Shown here: positions 22,635 to 33,527 of the stretch, one piece after another
How positions within the stretch are numbered: the stretch's first letter is position 1
Layout of the letters: the number at the start of each line of letters is the position of its first letter
Assembly (NCBI GenBank): GCA_037127315.1
Contig: JBBBDQ010001028.1
Location: 3,207,001 to 3,271,000, forward strand
Length of the DNA stretch: 64,000 nt
Reading direction: 5' to 3'
From: Ascarosepion bandense
Lineage: Eukaryota > Mollusca > Cephalopoda > Sepiida > Sepiidae
Position numbers and translations under genes: made by a program
The notes under the pieces: model-generated
Seen by the model: only the letters and a program-made list of their open reading frames with translations
What the model was told of the DNA's origin: nothing
The model's database searches: none

Positions 22635-24058
22635 ACGGCTGGTCGTTGATGGCGTCAATTTAGTAGCTGGTCTTCAAGTTGACTCTTCCAACGGTGATCT
22701 TCGTTGCTCACGTTGGGAAATTTGATCTCAAGGAAGTCACGTGGAATTCTCCAAGTGAAACCAATCTGGATGCGCTCACAATTGGGTAAACGAAATCGCA
22801 CCAAAAACAAATAGAATGACGCCTGAATAAGTCGTTGAAAAGTATTTATATTCAAAAAGGCAATAGAGTAAAATAATCACCAATCGTCTTCTTCCCAAAC
22901 CATATTCCTATCAAGCTGGCAACGGAACGGAAGTTTCGAGCAATTTCTCTAAGTAGTAATTTGCGAAGTGTTATTCTTGTCATTAATTCGAGTTTCTGGT
23001 TGGCAATATCACTTCACTCCAGTCGGCGTTTTAACTTTGTGACGATTCGACATGTCTTTGTTTCATTTCACACGGAAGCTTTACGGAAACTGCCGAAGAA
23101 TTGTTTTTTAATTGTTTTTGAGGTTGGCAACGTCGGTCAGACGTCTTCGGTCTGTAGGGTATTGATACGTCGGACTGGCTTTTGGATCTGAGCTGGGACT
23201 CAACTGGAACTGCTTGTGGCTCCTCAGGGCTCTGTATTTATGCCTGTCCCTGCTTTACTGGTGTGGGGCAAGAAGGACATTGGGTGTCTTTGCATATCTA
23301 GTTTCTAGCCCTTGCACCCAATGAAATCACTCTCGCCCCCACCTTTGTGGCGGAGTCACTTCTTTCTGTCTTCTTTCCCTTTGTTCAACCAATGAGACCA
23401 TTTTCTCTTTATCCGTTTTGGGCGGGACTTTTATGCCTCTAATTCCTTTCTCAGGGAAATCTCAATTTAGTCATTTCTCATAATTAATCAATTTTCTTTT
23501 TCTCTCCGGCAACAAATCAACTCAACTTTTGCACGTGTAAGATACGTCTGAATACGCAAAATTCCCTTCTCTTTGTTTGTGACAACCTATTCTGATATTC
23601 AAGAGATGTGTTTTGGCTTTCTATTGTTTGGTTATATTCCGCACTAATTTGTTAGAAAAATACAAGAAACAATAAAACTTTCATTTTTCACTTATCACTT
23701 CCAGTTACATATCATCTGTGTTGTTGAGAATAACAACTGGACCTCTCTCAGTCAACCTGTTTCCGCTTGTCAATAATGGCTGACCGATCCGATGACCTCG
23801 TCTGGCACGGATGGTTGATTCTGGGTAAAACAATTATACCTGTAATCCTTTAATTCATATTTATTTTTAGTCCATTTGCAATATCCCTTTTTTCCTCTCT
23901 TCGTATTGGAACAGAATAAATTTTTCCAGTTGCTTTTTTATCTATAAAAATTAATAATGCAAATTAATATAATTTCGTCCGTTTAATCTGTAATAATTAA
24001 TATTACAAACTAATATAATTTCTTCTATTCAGGCCATGCTAAATAGTGTTACATACTG
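22635..24058. mobile_element. ~1.4 kb insertion splitting the LINE, with LTR-like signals
   Basis: LINE codons end at ...LFSD (24059) and resume at H.Y.FRFAR (22634), contiguous positions in this family. The interval is therefore inserted or has replaced very little. It is less AT-rich in the middle and contains CCAAT boxes (about 23314 and 23390), a GGGCGGG box (about 23419), AATAAA (23671) and a possible gag-like ATG at about 23776. Reading the minus strand, inverted CCAATs precede a CATAAATA box (about 23240). The two strands suggest opposite orientations, so direction is unresolved. No second LTR, target duplication or pol was found. Confidence 0.45.
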
Positions 24059-25310
24059 TCTGAGAATAGTTTATAGGCAGTAAGATGTTGAACTATTTCA
24101 GTATTGATAATAGCCTCGAACACTTTTCCGAAAATTGTTAGGAGGCTGATAGGTCGATAACTGGATGGGTCCGAGGGTTTCCCTGAGTTCTTAAACACAG
24201 GAACCACAGAAGAGGACTTCCAGCAGACAGGAAAATAAGAAGCAGAGAGGCAGTAATTATAGAACTTAGAGAGTACACAGGAAACTTCACAGGCACATTT
24301 CTTCAGAACAGTGACCGGGATTCTATCACCTCTGCTCGTCTTATGAAGGTCAAGTTTTGATAATTATCTTAGATACCAGAAAGGAGGTTATGTGAACATT
24401 TCTCAGTTAAGCCTCAGTTCTAAGAGGAAAGTTAGGTGCTGATACTCCAGACGTGTCAAATGTGGAATAGGATGAGAATGTGCAAGCAAAGCACTCGGCT
24501 TTGTCCACGGATGCTGTGAGGACCTCAAATTTATTGATTTAGGGAATACAGAAAAAATTGCTATTGTTCAGCACACGTTTGGGAAATCGCCAATAGTCTT
24601 TGGATCGAAGTTGCACTTATTACGAGCAGAAGCAAATAGGCGCCTATTATGGTCAGACACATGGCTCTGAAATAGCTGGAAGAAGTGGTTCTTGTAAGCA
24701 ATGACGGCCGAACAGGCAAGAGAGAACCAGGAAACGGAATGAAGTTTCGGTAGAAACTTTCTGATTGGTATGAAAGCATCAAGGCCAGCTTTCACTTAGA
24801 AAGAGACCTCAGAGGCGCAGTCCTCAAGTGGGAGACTGAACACATTTTCCCAAGGGACGTCACATAGGAAATCGCGGAACGAATCTCTGTCTGCTCTTTG
24901 GTAGCAGTAGAAAATTCTGTTGGCAGGAGGCTTATAGGCGGAGTGAGAGTGAAGAGAGATATTAATAGAAACGAGAGCATGATCGGAGAGGAAGGGTCAC
25001 GGTAGTGAAAGAAAAGATAGCTAACCGATTTGATAAGTGTAAGAGGGAGACATGTATGGGTGGCAAGGGGATTCGAGAGCTAGAGGGTAGTTTTTACTGA
25101 CATAAACCTCCAGACCATTCATATGGACAGTCGAATCCTTCCTTTAGAGGGGAAGGTAGCCAGTAATTGAAAAGTCAGAGAGGGGAATTGAAGGGTTAAG
25201 ATTAGTCTCACAGAGTGCTAGGGTATCAGGGGATTCCACGCTACAAGATTGGTACGAATACGCCGGATATTCGTGAAGGAAATGTTGAGAGGTTTAGGTG
25301 ATTTTACTTT
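24059..25310 (-). pseudogene. CR1/jockey-like LINE, 5' half: endonuclease, linker, first RT motifs
   Basis: Minus strand from about 25310: LNISFTNIRRIRTNL is the endonuclease start. CETNLNPSIP...FSITGYLPL.RKDS follows, then GLEVYVSKNYPLA. The central catalytic part of the endonuclease, where a GDFNAH-type motif should lie, is deleted, and the frame resumes at SDHALVSINIS. The linker (24795-24568) contains FIPIRKFLPKLHSV and ARNKCN. RT begins with SYFPVCWKSSSVVPVFK and YRPISLLTIFGKVFE (about 24200-24090). Stops and shifts are many. It is one insertion with 21270-22634. Confidence 0.8.
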
Positions 25311-25329
25311 ACCTAGTTTAGCTTTCTTT

Positions 25330-25600
25330 TTTTTTTATTGAGATACGGTTGTTCATATTTGTTGGTGGTGAGGAGAAATCTCGAGTAGAGTAGAGGAGGT
25401 AGACGGTCATTGACTGCGACATGCGCTTGCAGGGACACTTATCCATGCGCAATATGGCACTGCAGGATCCCCGATGTTATGCAACAGTTGATCAGAGCAT
25501 CCGCTAACTCTTGCGTAGGGCTCCTAATTACCAGTCAGAAGAAGCAACCAGAAAACTACCAACCCGGTACCGTCACAATCAAGAGACGTTGCCACCGTCC
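25330..25600. other. unassigned, less AT-rich stretch between two minus-strand LINEs
   Basis: May be 3' UTR of the RTE element to the right or 5' UTR of the LINE to the left; no motif decides. Confidence 0.35.
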
Positions 25601-25604
25601 ACGC

Positions 25605-26232
25605 TTCTTCTTCTATGTGCCCTGTCCCTTCAGGACGTAGGCGATCATAGTTCTCCACGTCTCCCTATTCCTGGTAGCTTTTAGTATGTTTTTCCTGTTA
25701 CATCTCGCAACCCCAGTTCCGTCATCTACTTAATCAGGCCCTGCAAATATGTTATCCGCTGCCTTCCTCTGTCTCTTTTTCCTTCTATCTGTCCTGTTTG
25801 TATCGGGTTCTTCAAGCCCTCCTTCCTCATTGCATGTCCCTGGAACTTCAGTTGTCTCTTCTTGATATTCACTATTAATTTCCTTTTCGTTACCATTCTT
25901 TCTAACACTTCATCATTGCTCGCATGGTCGGTCCACGATATCCGCAGCATCCTTCTGTAGAACCACATTTCCGCTGCTTCAAGTTTTGTCCTCATTTTCG
26001 ATGATATTGTCCAGCATTCACTGCCGTATTGAAGAACTGACATCACATAGTAATCTAGCACTCTTTTCTTTGTCTCTAGTGAAATTTTTCTGTCTGTTAG
26101 TACTTTACCCAGTTTCTGGAACGCGTTCTTTGCCATGCCAATTTGCCTTCGGATCTCTGTGTCGCACTTTCCATCTCCTTTTAGAACACTTCCTAGATAT
26201 TTAAATTTTTGTACTTGCTTGATTCTATCGCG
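25605..26232 (-). pseudogene. RTE-type LINE, C-terminal third
   Basis: The minus-strand frame begins KFKYLGSVLKGDGKC just upstream of the first Met (26136) and runs through YGSECWT, MWFYRRMLRISWTDHASN, QLKFQGHAMRKEGL and GKRDRGRQR to a stop at 25726. These are the thumb and C-terminal signature blocks of RTE-type LINEs. A further family piece, TWRTMIAYVLKGQGT, lies in another frame near 25650-25605. The RT catalytic motifs are absent, so the copy is 5'-truncated, which is usual for LINEs. Confidence 0.88.
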
Positions 26233-26234
26233 GA

Positions 26235-27050
26235 AGCTAAAATACTGGGGTCAGAGGAAAGGAAGAGAGCCGGAAACCACCTCTTGAACAGGGAACAAGG
26301 GAGGAGTCTCTATTCTTGCTCAACAGAGGTGGGAGTAGTGTGAACCGCGTGATAGTAGAATCTATCTACTCCAGTTTTCAATTGTGTTTAAAATATCTAA
26401 ATTTCGTTATCCATAGTGGTTGATATGCCACTAAAAATCAACTAATCAATATGAAAAATTTTTTTCATGACATTAATCAATAAAATATACGACAATTTGT
26501 TAAAGAAATCAACCTGCATTACAAAATAAAACTTCAACGAACCTACATACGTAAAACACATATCACCGTCTCTAATAATTATATCTAGACAAATATGTAT
26601 ATGCACAAAAACTGAGTATCATCTACCATGTATCCAATGGTGAAAGCTGAATAATAATCTTTTTTTATTTCAAATTTTTTATATCAAATGAAATATCATA
26701 TTAAAAAAGAAAAATAGTGTCAAAATAAAGCCTATTTCAATGACACTCTTTTGATAAAGCAACCAGTTTGTTCTCTCGACATATAATCAAAGTGAAAAAT
26801 AAGTGGTACATTTTGAAAGAGAAAGATTTAAAATGCCGGACGACATCTTACAAGCAAAGATTAACTTTGAACTGATATGGTTATTGTTGTCAATCTCTTT
26901 CCTGTGAAGAAATACAACAGCTTCCGAAACGAAATAAATGGCTCTTAAAAAATAGATTCAGAACATGAAGCATACACTTCATATTAAGGTTATCTTAATA
27001 TTTCTCCGTGAGAAAGACAATGTTTTCATATTTTAGAAAAACAACATTTG
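26235..27050. other. no recognisable feature
   Basis: Purine-rich start (26240-26330), then AT-rich. Confidence 0.5.
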
Positions 27051-27054
27051 TCTT

Positions 27055-27610
27055 TGCACTGGCTGGTGGCATGTATCTGATTATGTCCGTCAACTAGGCG
27101 GTGAGGTAATCCCTGTTTCAAATGTGTAGTTTTAGTTTCTAGGAGAGAGAGCATTTGTGGCGTGTTCAGTTTGAAAAGGGACAGTACGCTCAAACCCTCG
27201 GTCACGATGACTTGGGACTTTCAGCTAGCACAACAATCGATGGCTCTCTAAATAGTTTCCTCTACACTATTTTACTCACAATGCTGTATGGTTTTCAAGA
27301 ACTTTCCAAAGGTGCCGTACATAGGATCTCAGCACCAGACCGATAATATCAAGGACTCATCTACCACGGTGAGATTTGAAGATGCGTTTTATTGTCGAAA
27401 TACGAACTTTCCAACCACGTGCCCATGACTATATTTCACAATTTATCATTATAATTGTTAATTAAAACATAATATATCTTGAAATTGTTGTGCCCTGGAG
27501 GGGCAATATGAAACTTGGAAAATCAGTTAACCATCATAAAGTAGTTGCCACATCGTAACGGTGGCATGTAGTCTACTAGTATCGATATGTATAATGTGAA
27601 GTATTCTGCA
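27055..27610. repeat. dispersed repeat region, class unknown (related to 29925-30010)
   Basis: GTCCGTCAACTAGGCGGTGA...CCTGTTTCA resembles CTCTACTAGGGCGGCGAG...CAGTTTCA at 29960-29990. Moderate GC, no coding motif. Confidence 0.4.
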
Positions 27611-27614
27611 TATT

Positions 27615-28135
27615 AATAGTCAATTAATCACTTCATTAGTTTTCAAAAATGAGTAAAATTAGAAGTGTCAAATAATGTGATAGTCAGAGTATAGCTTTAT
27701 TATTGTTTACTTCTTCTAATCCGTCGCCATTTTATTTTCTAGCGTCCTCTTTCAAATTATTTTATCCTACTTTTTAATCTGTTTTACGTTTTCATTTTTC
27801 ACACTTTTATGGTCCTTCTCTTTCTTTTTCTGTTCTCTCTATAGCTCTTTCTTATAGGTTTCTTTTCCTTTTCTTTTTGACCGTTCATTTTTATCACCTG
27901 TTACTTTACTTTCATTTAGTTGTTCTTTTCTTCTTCCTACTCTTCCCAATTCCCATCCTCTTTTCTTTAGCTCCTTCCTTCCTTCCTTCCTTCCTTCCTT
28001 CCTTCCTTCCTTCCTTCCTTCCATTCATCCTTTCTTCGTTTTCATCGCTTTCTTCGTTTCTATTTCGCGACTTTCAACGTCTTCTTTCAATGTACTTCTT
28101 ATTTTATCTTTTAAATATTTCATTCACAACTTTTT
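27615..28135. repeat. T/C-rich tract with (CCTT)n array
   Basis: (CCTT)n at 27972-28022 inside a pyrimidine-rich stretch (27720-28130). Frames here encode low-complexity protein only. Confidence 0.85.
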
Positions 28136-28137
28136 AA

Positions 28138-28272
28138 TGTGGGTGTGCCGGTGGTGAAACATATAACAACTTGGAATTAGTAATCAGAGAGCCGAGTTCG
28201 AATTTCAGTTGAATTCACTCGCAAATACTCTTGGGATAGATATGAATCCATCTCTTCCCTTAATCATGGATG
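28138..28272 (+). mobile_element. SINE, 5' half
   Basis: tRNA-like head GGGTGTGCCGGTGGTG through GAGAGCCGAGTTCGAATTTC (B box), then body to CCATCTCTTCCC; truncated after about 28270. Confidence 0.8.
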
Positions 28273-28279
28273 AAAAAGT

Positions 28280-29835
28280 AAAAATTGCAGTTATAAAAAT
28301 ACTCTTATTGCAGAATTCACTGTTTCGGTTGTAAATAACCAACAAATCGTTAGTAATGTAGTAACAACTCTAAATAGAGGCTTATTTTATTTGACTAATC
28401 AAGCGTTTATTTTATTGTAGTGGGTGGCTACAAGCAAGAGGGGAGATGGGATTAGTTTATTTTATTGCCACAAATTGTATCTTAATATCTTCCGCTTCCG
28501 TATTATTTGCCTTCCTTCTTTATATCTATCCGTATTTTTATTTCTTCTTCCTTTCTAACCACCATTTTGATGCTTTCCATCTCACCTTTAAATGCTTTTC
28601 TTTAATGCCAAATCAAATTCATGCAAGCAATTTTAGTTCCTCGATATTTTCAGAATGGTAAAAAGGACTAATTTGCGATTCTTTTGCTAATGTACAAACT
28701 TCTCTGGCAGGAGCCGTCTTCGCACAGAAACCCTTTCTACATGGGGAAATGCTTGGAATAGTACAACTGCTCAAAATTTCAAATCAAAGAAGAGAATATA
28801 TTTTCGTGAGTATGAGCGAAGTCCTTTTACTCCGAAAATCGTAGCAGTGAATCTGATAGGCTGCAACCCGTACCAAGAACAAACTATGTACCCGGTGTCA
28901 TTTAAAATATCAATTTTCTAATCCTATTTCTTGAAAAATGGCAATTATAATACAATGTAGAAAGACAAATACCTGTAAAATCTTAAAATCGGTCATAACT
29001 ACTTATGGTTACAAAAATGAAATAGATGAAATTGAAATTTGCTAAGCTTTGGTGTACTACGGTAAATGAAAATAGGACTAAAAAGATGGTTGCCTGCTTT
29101 GAAAATGTTTGGTTTTACCTGTGTTTCAACAGTGACAGTTGCGATCAATGATAAATAATAAGCTATCTCAGCCGTGACTCTTAATAGCAAACATTATAAA
29201 ATAATCGTATTTTACATAGAATTACATTTAGCTCTAATTTTAAGCTTCCTCTAAAATCTTTGACAAACGACTTTTTTTAAGTAATCCCTCTATATTGGCA
29301 AAAATACAATATATATATTGAAGAAAATATTATTTCAATTGATGCTACATGACACTTATTAAAAAATTAATGTCACCTGACATGCTGCATCAACCTACAA
29401 TTGATTTCGGTTTAAAAAGTAACGACACATTCAAAAACGAATGATAAAATACAATTATTGAAATACAATTTTCGTTTCCCAATGTTCATTTCTGATGATG
29501 ACTCATGCTACTCGAAGGCTTGCGACAAGAAAACATTTCGTTCAATTTATGTTCACAAACTACATTTGCGAAAGCGTAATCTTACATCAGATAAAAAATC
29601 ATTAAATATAATAGACATAAAATGGCTATTGGGTTTGACAATACATGTTTAAAGAACAATTGCACCATAAATACACTGAGCTTAAAAGACAACTTATTTA
29701 ACATTACAAAACGTCACATCTTAAAAGAGCTTCACATTTCTTTTTATTATTCACATTTTTATTTATCATATAAAATCAGCAAACTCGTCTTACGATTTCT
29801 TTCTTTTTTCTGTGTCCCTTCTCTTCATATCTACG
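28280..29835. other. no recognisable feature
   Basis: AT-rich; frames at 28446-28661, 29458-29652 and 29622-29918 lack motifs. Confidence 0.5.
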
Positions 29836-29836
29836 A

Positions 29837-29838
<2 letters not shown>

Positions 29839-29903
<65 letters not shown>
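29839..29903. repeat. (AT)n microsatellite
   Basis: Pure AT array, over 60 bp. Confidence 0.95.
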
Positions 29904-29906
<3 letters not shown>

Positions 29907-29919
29907 ATAACTAGATAGA

Positions 29920-30180
29920 TGGGTTGTAATGTCTGTCCGCTCATATCGGAATATGACTCTCTACTAGGGCGGCGAGTCAGTCTCAGTTTCAGATACATTA
30001 GTGTCGGTACAACAACCATATAGCCTACCAGTGCTTTATAAGACAACGGTGCTGAGCGAAATTTACTTATAGTTTATGTGAAATATCGCATTATCCGGCG
30101 TAATCAATAGAATGTGGCCAGGAGGCCCAAACCCTCGCCTCGGTCAATATAACTCGGATAGCCTTCTCAAATACCTGTAT
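29920..30180. repeat. dispersed repeat, class unknown
   Basis: Less AT-rich island next to the AT array; part resembles 27080-27110. No tRNA boxes or coding motif seen. Confidence 0.35.
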
Positions 30181-30184
30181 CTAT

Positions 30185-30840
30185 TAATAATAACGTTTAT
30201 ATATATATATATTATAAGGAAATGATAGATCTGATAGATTAAAACCAACTGTTCATGCATTTACTTTTATAAATAGTGTTAAATACAAAGTAGAACTTAA
30301 TGTTGTAATTTTGTTATGACAATGGTTTATAAAAGCATTATATCACGAGACAAAAATTTCATGTTTCTGGATATGTTTCTTCTTCAGTTGATATTTTACA
30401 ATAAATGGTGAAAATTATTTATTTAAAAAATACAAGATGAATTTATATGCCTTAATGAGTTCATTACTTTTATATTACTCTGACGAGCGAGTTGGTGATT
30501 CTTCCAAATCTAATGTCACAAGATAAGTCATTTGAAATTTTTATTTATCAACTAAAGCAAATTATTTGCAATATTCTGCACATTTTGATCGCGTTATCCA
30601 ATAGTAATCAATGCGTTTCGTAGGGTTCTAGCCATTTCTGGCATACAAGCACGCACATATACATATATATTTGAAGAATAGATTTATTTTTAACTTTTTA
30701 ATTCGGGATATTTATTACTTAAAATTTTTTAGTGGATATTCGAATTTGAAATAAGATTAAACTAAAAATTAGGCTTCTATTTCAAATAAGAGTATCAACT
30801 AATATATATATATATATTCTTCATTTGTAAACTGTTATTA
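30185..30840. other. no gene; weak CTGAAGA motif at about 30390
   Basis: AT-rich. On the minus strand CTGAAGA and GAAAC occur 13 bases apart near 30370-30395, but without a convincing stem between them. Confidence 0.4.
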
Positions 30841-30876
30841 CGCGACCTAGGTTTCTACCATGTTGTGTCTTCAGGC
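30841..30876 (-). ncRNA. hammerhead-like core with palindromic helix III
   Basis: Minus strand: CTGAAGA (30874-30868), 12 bases, then GAAACCTAGGTC (30855-30844) and GCG. ACCTAGGT is a perfect 8-base palindrome placed exactly where helix III and the U-H cleavage site belong. The base after U is C, as in GUC. CGC before CTGAAGA pairs with GCG after the site (helix I). Stem II is weak. This fits the dimer-type minimal hammerheads described in Penelope-like elements. Confidence 0.55.
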
Positions 30877-30993
30877 GACTTGCAAAAAATGATTTTACTG
30901 TTTTTGTTACGAACACGCTCATAACGGGGATTTTTTGAACGCGCCATATTTTCCCCAATATTGTTCTTGATATATAACAAATATATTTCGTTA

Positions 30994-30997
<4 letters not shown>

Positions 30998-31045
<48 letters not shown>
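30998..31045. repeat. (AT)n microsatellite
   Basis: Pure AT array. Confidence 0.95.
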
Positions 31046-31049
<4 letters not shown>

Positions 31050-31127
31050 TAGGTATGCTATATTTATTGTCAAGAATGCTCAATATCAGAGATAGAGGTT
31101 ATATAAATATAAAAATTGACACCACGT

Positions 31128-31170
31128 TGCCTGAAGATTGCGTTCAAGCATGAAACAGTCTGTTGCCTCA
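31128..31170 (+). ncRNA. hammerhead-like core
   Basis: CTGAAGA (31131-31137), hairpin TGC...GCA (31139-31150), then GAAACAGTC (31152 on). GUC lies in the expected area, but helix III is not palindromic here. Confidence 0.4.
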
Positions 31171-31189
31171 GAGTTGATCTCAGTGTCCA

Positions 31190-31191
<2 letters not shown>

Positions 31192-31272
<81 letters not shown>

Positions 31273-31276
31273 ATAT
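31192..31276. repeat. (AC)n then (AT)n compound microsatellite
   Basis: AC array to about 31231, then AT array. Confidence 0.95.
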
Positions 31277-31279
31277 TAA

Positions 31280-31940
31280 ACTAATAATTAGGCTTTTATA
31301 TATTTTTAAGATCAATTCTTTTATTAAAAAATTATTTTACTTCTCCAATTTATTATATTAGCACTAATGAATTTATATTTTTGTGTTGTATTTTTAAATG
31401 TTGTCAGACCTGCGTTTTTTAAAATAATTCCTATGTTTGTGTATGTGATTTCAACATTTCACCATTTTTTAAATGCGAAAGGATTTAGTTTTATACAATG
31501 TAACGAACGTCTGTATCTAATTGCAATTCACTTCCGGACAAAGTTTGAAAGTTGTATTTCTTTGCTGCTTCTGTTGTCTCCCCAACACTTGCTTTCCTCT
31601 GTGCATTTTCTCACTTTTTCCTTATTGTTAAGCCCAGACGTCGCGTGATCGATATCTGTATCTCTCTGTATTTTACTTCCTGCCTAAATTTGGGGTCTCA
31701 TTCTGTCTGAGCTGTTTTCATTGGCTCTTTTTCTCTTGTTTTCCTCTTGCTTTTTATTTCCTCTGTGTCCTTCATCTTTCTTTTCCCTTATTATGATTTC
31801 TTTTTTTGTTTTCTCATCCCTACTACCCTCTTTCTTTTCCCCCATCTTTTTTAATTTCGTACGAAAAGATTTCCAAAAATAAAAGGAAGTGAGTTTTAAT
31901 TTTCTTTTAAAAAGTAACGTCTATTACCATCATTATTAAC
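31280..31940. other. no gene; T/C-rich
   Basis: Pyrimidine-rich from about 31550 to 31850; frames are low complexity. Confidence 0.55.
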
Positions 31941-31943
31941 TAA

Positions 31944-32016
31944 TTAACTACCTGATGAGACATTTTTCTTGCAATGTCGAAACAAATTGAACAATGTTAT
32001 AGTAGATTGTAGTTTG
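31944..32016 (+). ncRNA. hammerhead ribozyme candidate, canonical core
   Basis: The core is textbook: CTGATGA (31952-31958), stem II GACATT/AATGTC (31959-31964 with 31973-31978, six perfect pairs, 8-base loop), then GAAAC (31979-31983). A helix III can form from ACA/TGT, with an inner TTG/CAA (31982-31997), followed by U at 31998 as the H position. A helix I partner of AACTAC (31946-31951) exists as GTAGTT at 32009-32014 or GTAG at 32002-32005. Neither is exactly adjacent to the site, so the 3' side may be decayed. It lies just left of an AT/GA microsatellite. Confidence 0.6.
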
Positions 32017-32040
32017 TACAAGTTCTAAAGTATGATTTAT

Positions 32041-32041
<1 letters not shown>

Positions 32042-32096
<55 letters not shown>

Positions 32097-32185
32097 AACA
32101 GAGAGAGAGAGAGAAACAGAGAAAGAGATATAGAGAGAAGGATAGTGGAAGGAAGAGAGAGATAGTGGAAGGAAGAGATAGATAA
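32042..32185. repeat. (AT)n and (GA)n compound microsatellite
   Basis: AT array to about 32071, then GA-rich array with AAAC interruptions and a duplicated ATAGTGGAAGGAAGAGA segment. Confidence 0.92.
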
Positions 32186-32309
32186 TTTTGATTTTAATTT
32201 CTTATCGTTTGTCTATAAATATAACCTACTACATTTTTCTTAATGTTGTTAGGTAGGTTTCTCAATCAGAAGATATTCCTGGATATCCCCTGTACCTTGT
32301 TGTTCTCTC

Positions 32310-32605
32310 ACTTTTCCTTCCTACGCACCAGTGGCGGTTCGACGGCCAGTGTTGAGCAGGAGTAAAAAGTAAGAGAAAAACACGGTACAGAGCATATCAA
32401 AGAACGGAAATAGAAGATGGTAATTGACGTTGCATTTAAACTTTTAGAAGTTGTAGCTATCAGGGAACAACCAAAAGAAAGGGAGTGCCACAAACGGTAA
32501 GTGCGAAAAAAAGTAGAGTAGAAGAGACGGTTAAAGTTAATTATTATTAAATGCTTATAAAAGCAGTTGCCATGAAAATACTACTAGAAAAGACAGAGGG
32601 AAGAC
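32310..32605 (-). mobile_element. LINE 3' end, copy 4 of the CR1/jockey-like family
   Basis: Minus strand WHSLSFGCSL...TSKSLNATSITIF (32490-32410) matches the terminal block of the LINE at 21.3 kb. Flanks GACAGAGGGAAG and GAAAATACTACTAGAA on the plus strand match its counterparts. 5'-truncated. Confidence 0.65.
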
Positions 32606-32607
32606 AC

Positions 32608-32785
32608 GTTTTTTTATTCCATCTTTCAAGAAACTAGGATGGGATAGATGCTACACTCTATTTTTAGGTAAATAAGCGAAAAGATCATATAAACAAGCAG
32701 ACTAATAGTATAAATTAAGCTTCAGTTTTCTGGTGTTGGCATCCAATCAACTCTGCATTATTTGCCTTTTACGTATCCGAAAATG
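32608..32785. other. no recognisable feature
   Basis: AT-rich spacer. Confidence 0.4.
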
Positions 32786-32830
32786 TGTGTGTGTGTGTGT
32801 GTGTGCGAGTATGTATGTGTGTGTATGTTT
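32786..32830. repeat. (GT)n microsatellite, interrupted
   Basis: GT array with GCGAGTATG and other interruptions. Confidence 0.9.
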
Positions 32831-32869
32831 GTATGGCCAGCAGAGACGTTAAGTATTGCGTATATTTTC

Positions 32870-33110
32870 AATGAATTATTCAGGAATGTTCTTCTTCTCC
32901 TTGGAGTTATATTAGAACGGAAGTTCCGCGCATCGGGCTTAGAGAAATCAATGCCCCGGTGTCAATATTGCTTTTACGGCTTTGGCATAGTTTCCATTCA
33001 ACTGCACCAGACTTCCGGTTCAACGCTTGTCTCGGTCAACAGTCGAACCGAACTGATGAGTACTGCCAGAAACGTAGACGTTAATTTTGACCTCCGTCCA
33101 AGATAACCAG
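32870..33110 (+). pseudogene. possible LINE ORF1/gag zinc-knuckle remnant
   Basis: An open frame (from 32762) contains PRCQYCFYGFGIVS, reminiscent of the RCQRCQ.FGHVS knuckle of jockey-type gag proteins. A second frame gives NACLGQQSNRTDEYC where the next knuckle would lie. The key His residues are missing or replaced. The region is clearly less AT-rich than its flanks. Identity is tentative. Confidence 0.3.
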
Positions 33111-33527
33111 TCGAACTTTGCTATCGCACAGCAGAATTCTTAATGTTTGCGCGAAATATACTTTGAAAAACGAAGTTAATACTTTTGAAAACAACTCCGC
33201 AATATCAACACGTACAATTGTAAACCCATGCATATACATATACATATTTAAGGACAAGCGTACAAATACACACATAAGTATTATGTATATTTAGACAGTA
33301 AGAGTTTCTTCATTCTTAAAATCAACCGACAAGGTCTGTTTGTCTAATCATTTAACACTTTGCTCTATTTTGTTCATACATATCAAAATTATGGACAAAC
33401 TCTCTAAGGTTTATGATCTTTATTTTAGAGTAATTTCAACTATCTTTATTCATTATCAGTAAAGTTAATGTTATCCGTATTTTAGAGAATTGGTTTTATT
33501 AGCTTCAACCTGGCATTTTTAGGAACA

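Noticed and set aside
24561..24795. Two overlapping minus-strand frames as separate genes
   Set aside because: Only one of them matches the LINE endonuclease-RT linker; the other is its shadow frame.
30365..30397. Additional hammerhead-like core (minus strand CTGAAGA...GAAAC)
   Set aside because: The 13 bases between the two boxes do not form a stem.
29622..31361. Frames with Ile-Tyr or His-Thr repeats
   Set aside because: Pure translation of AT and AC dinucleotide arrays.
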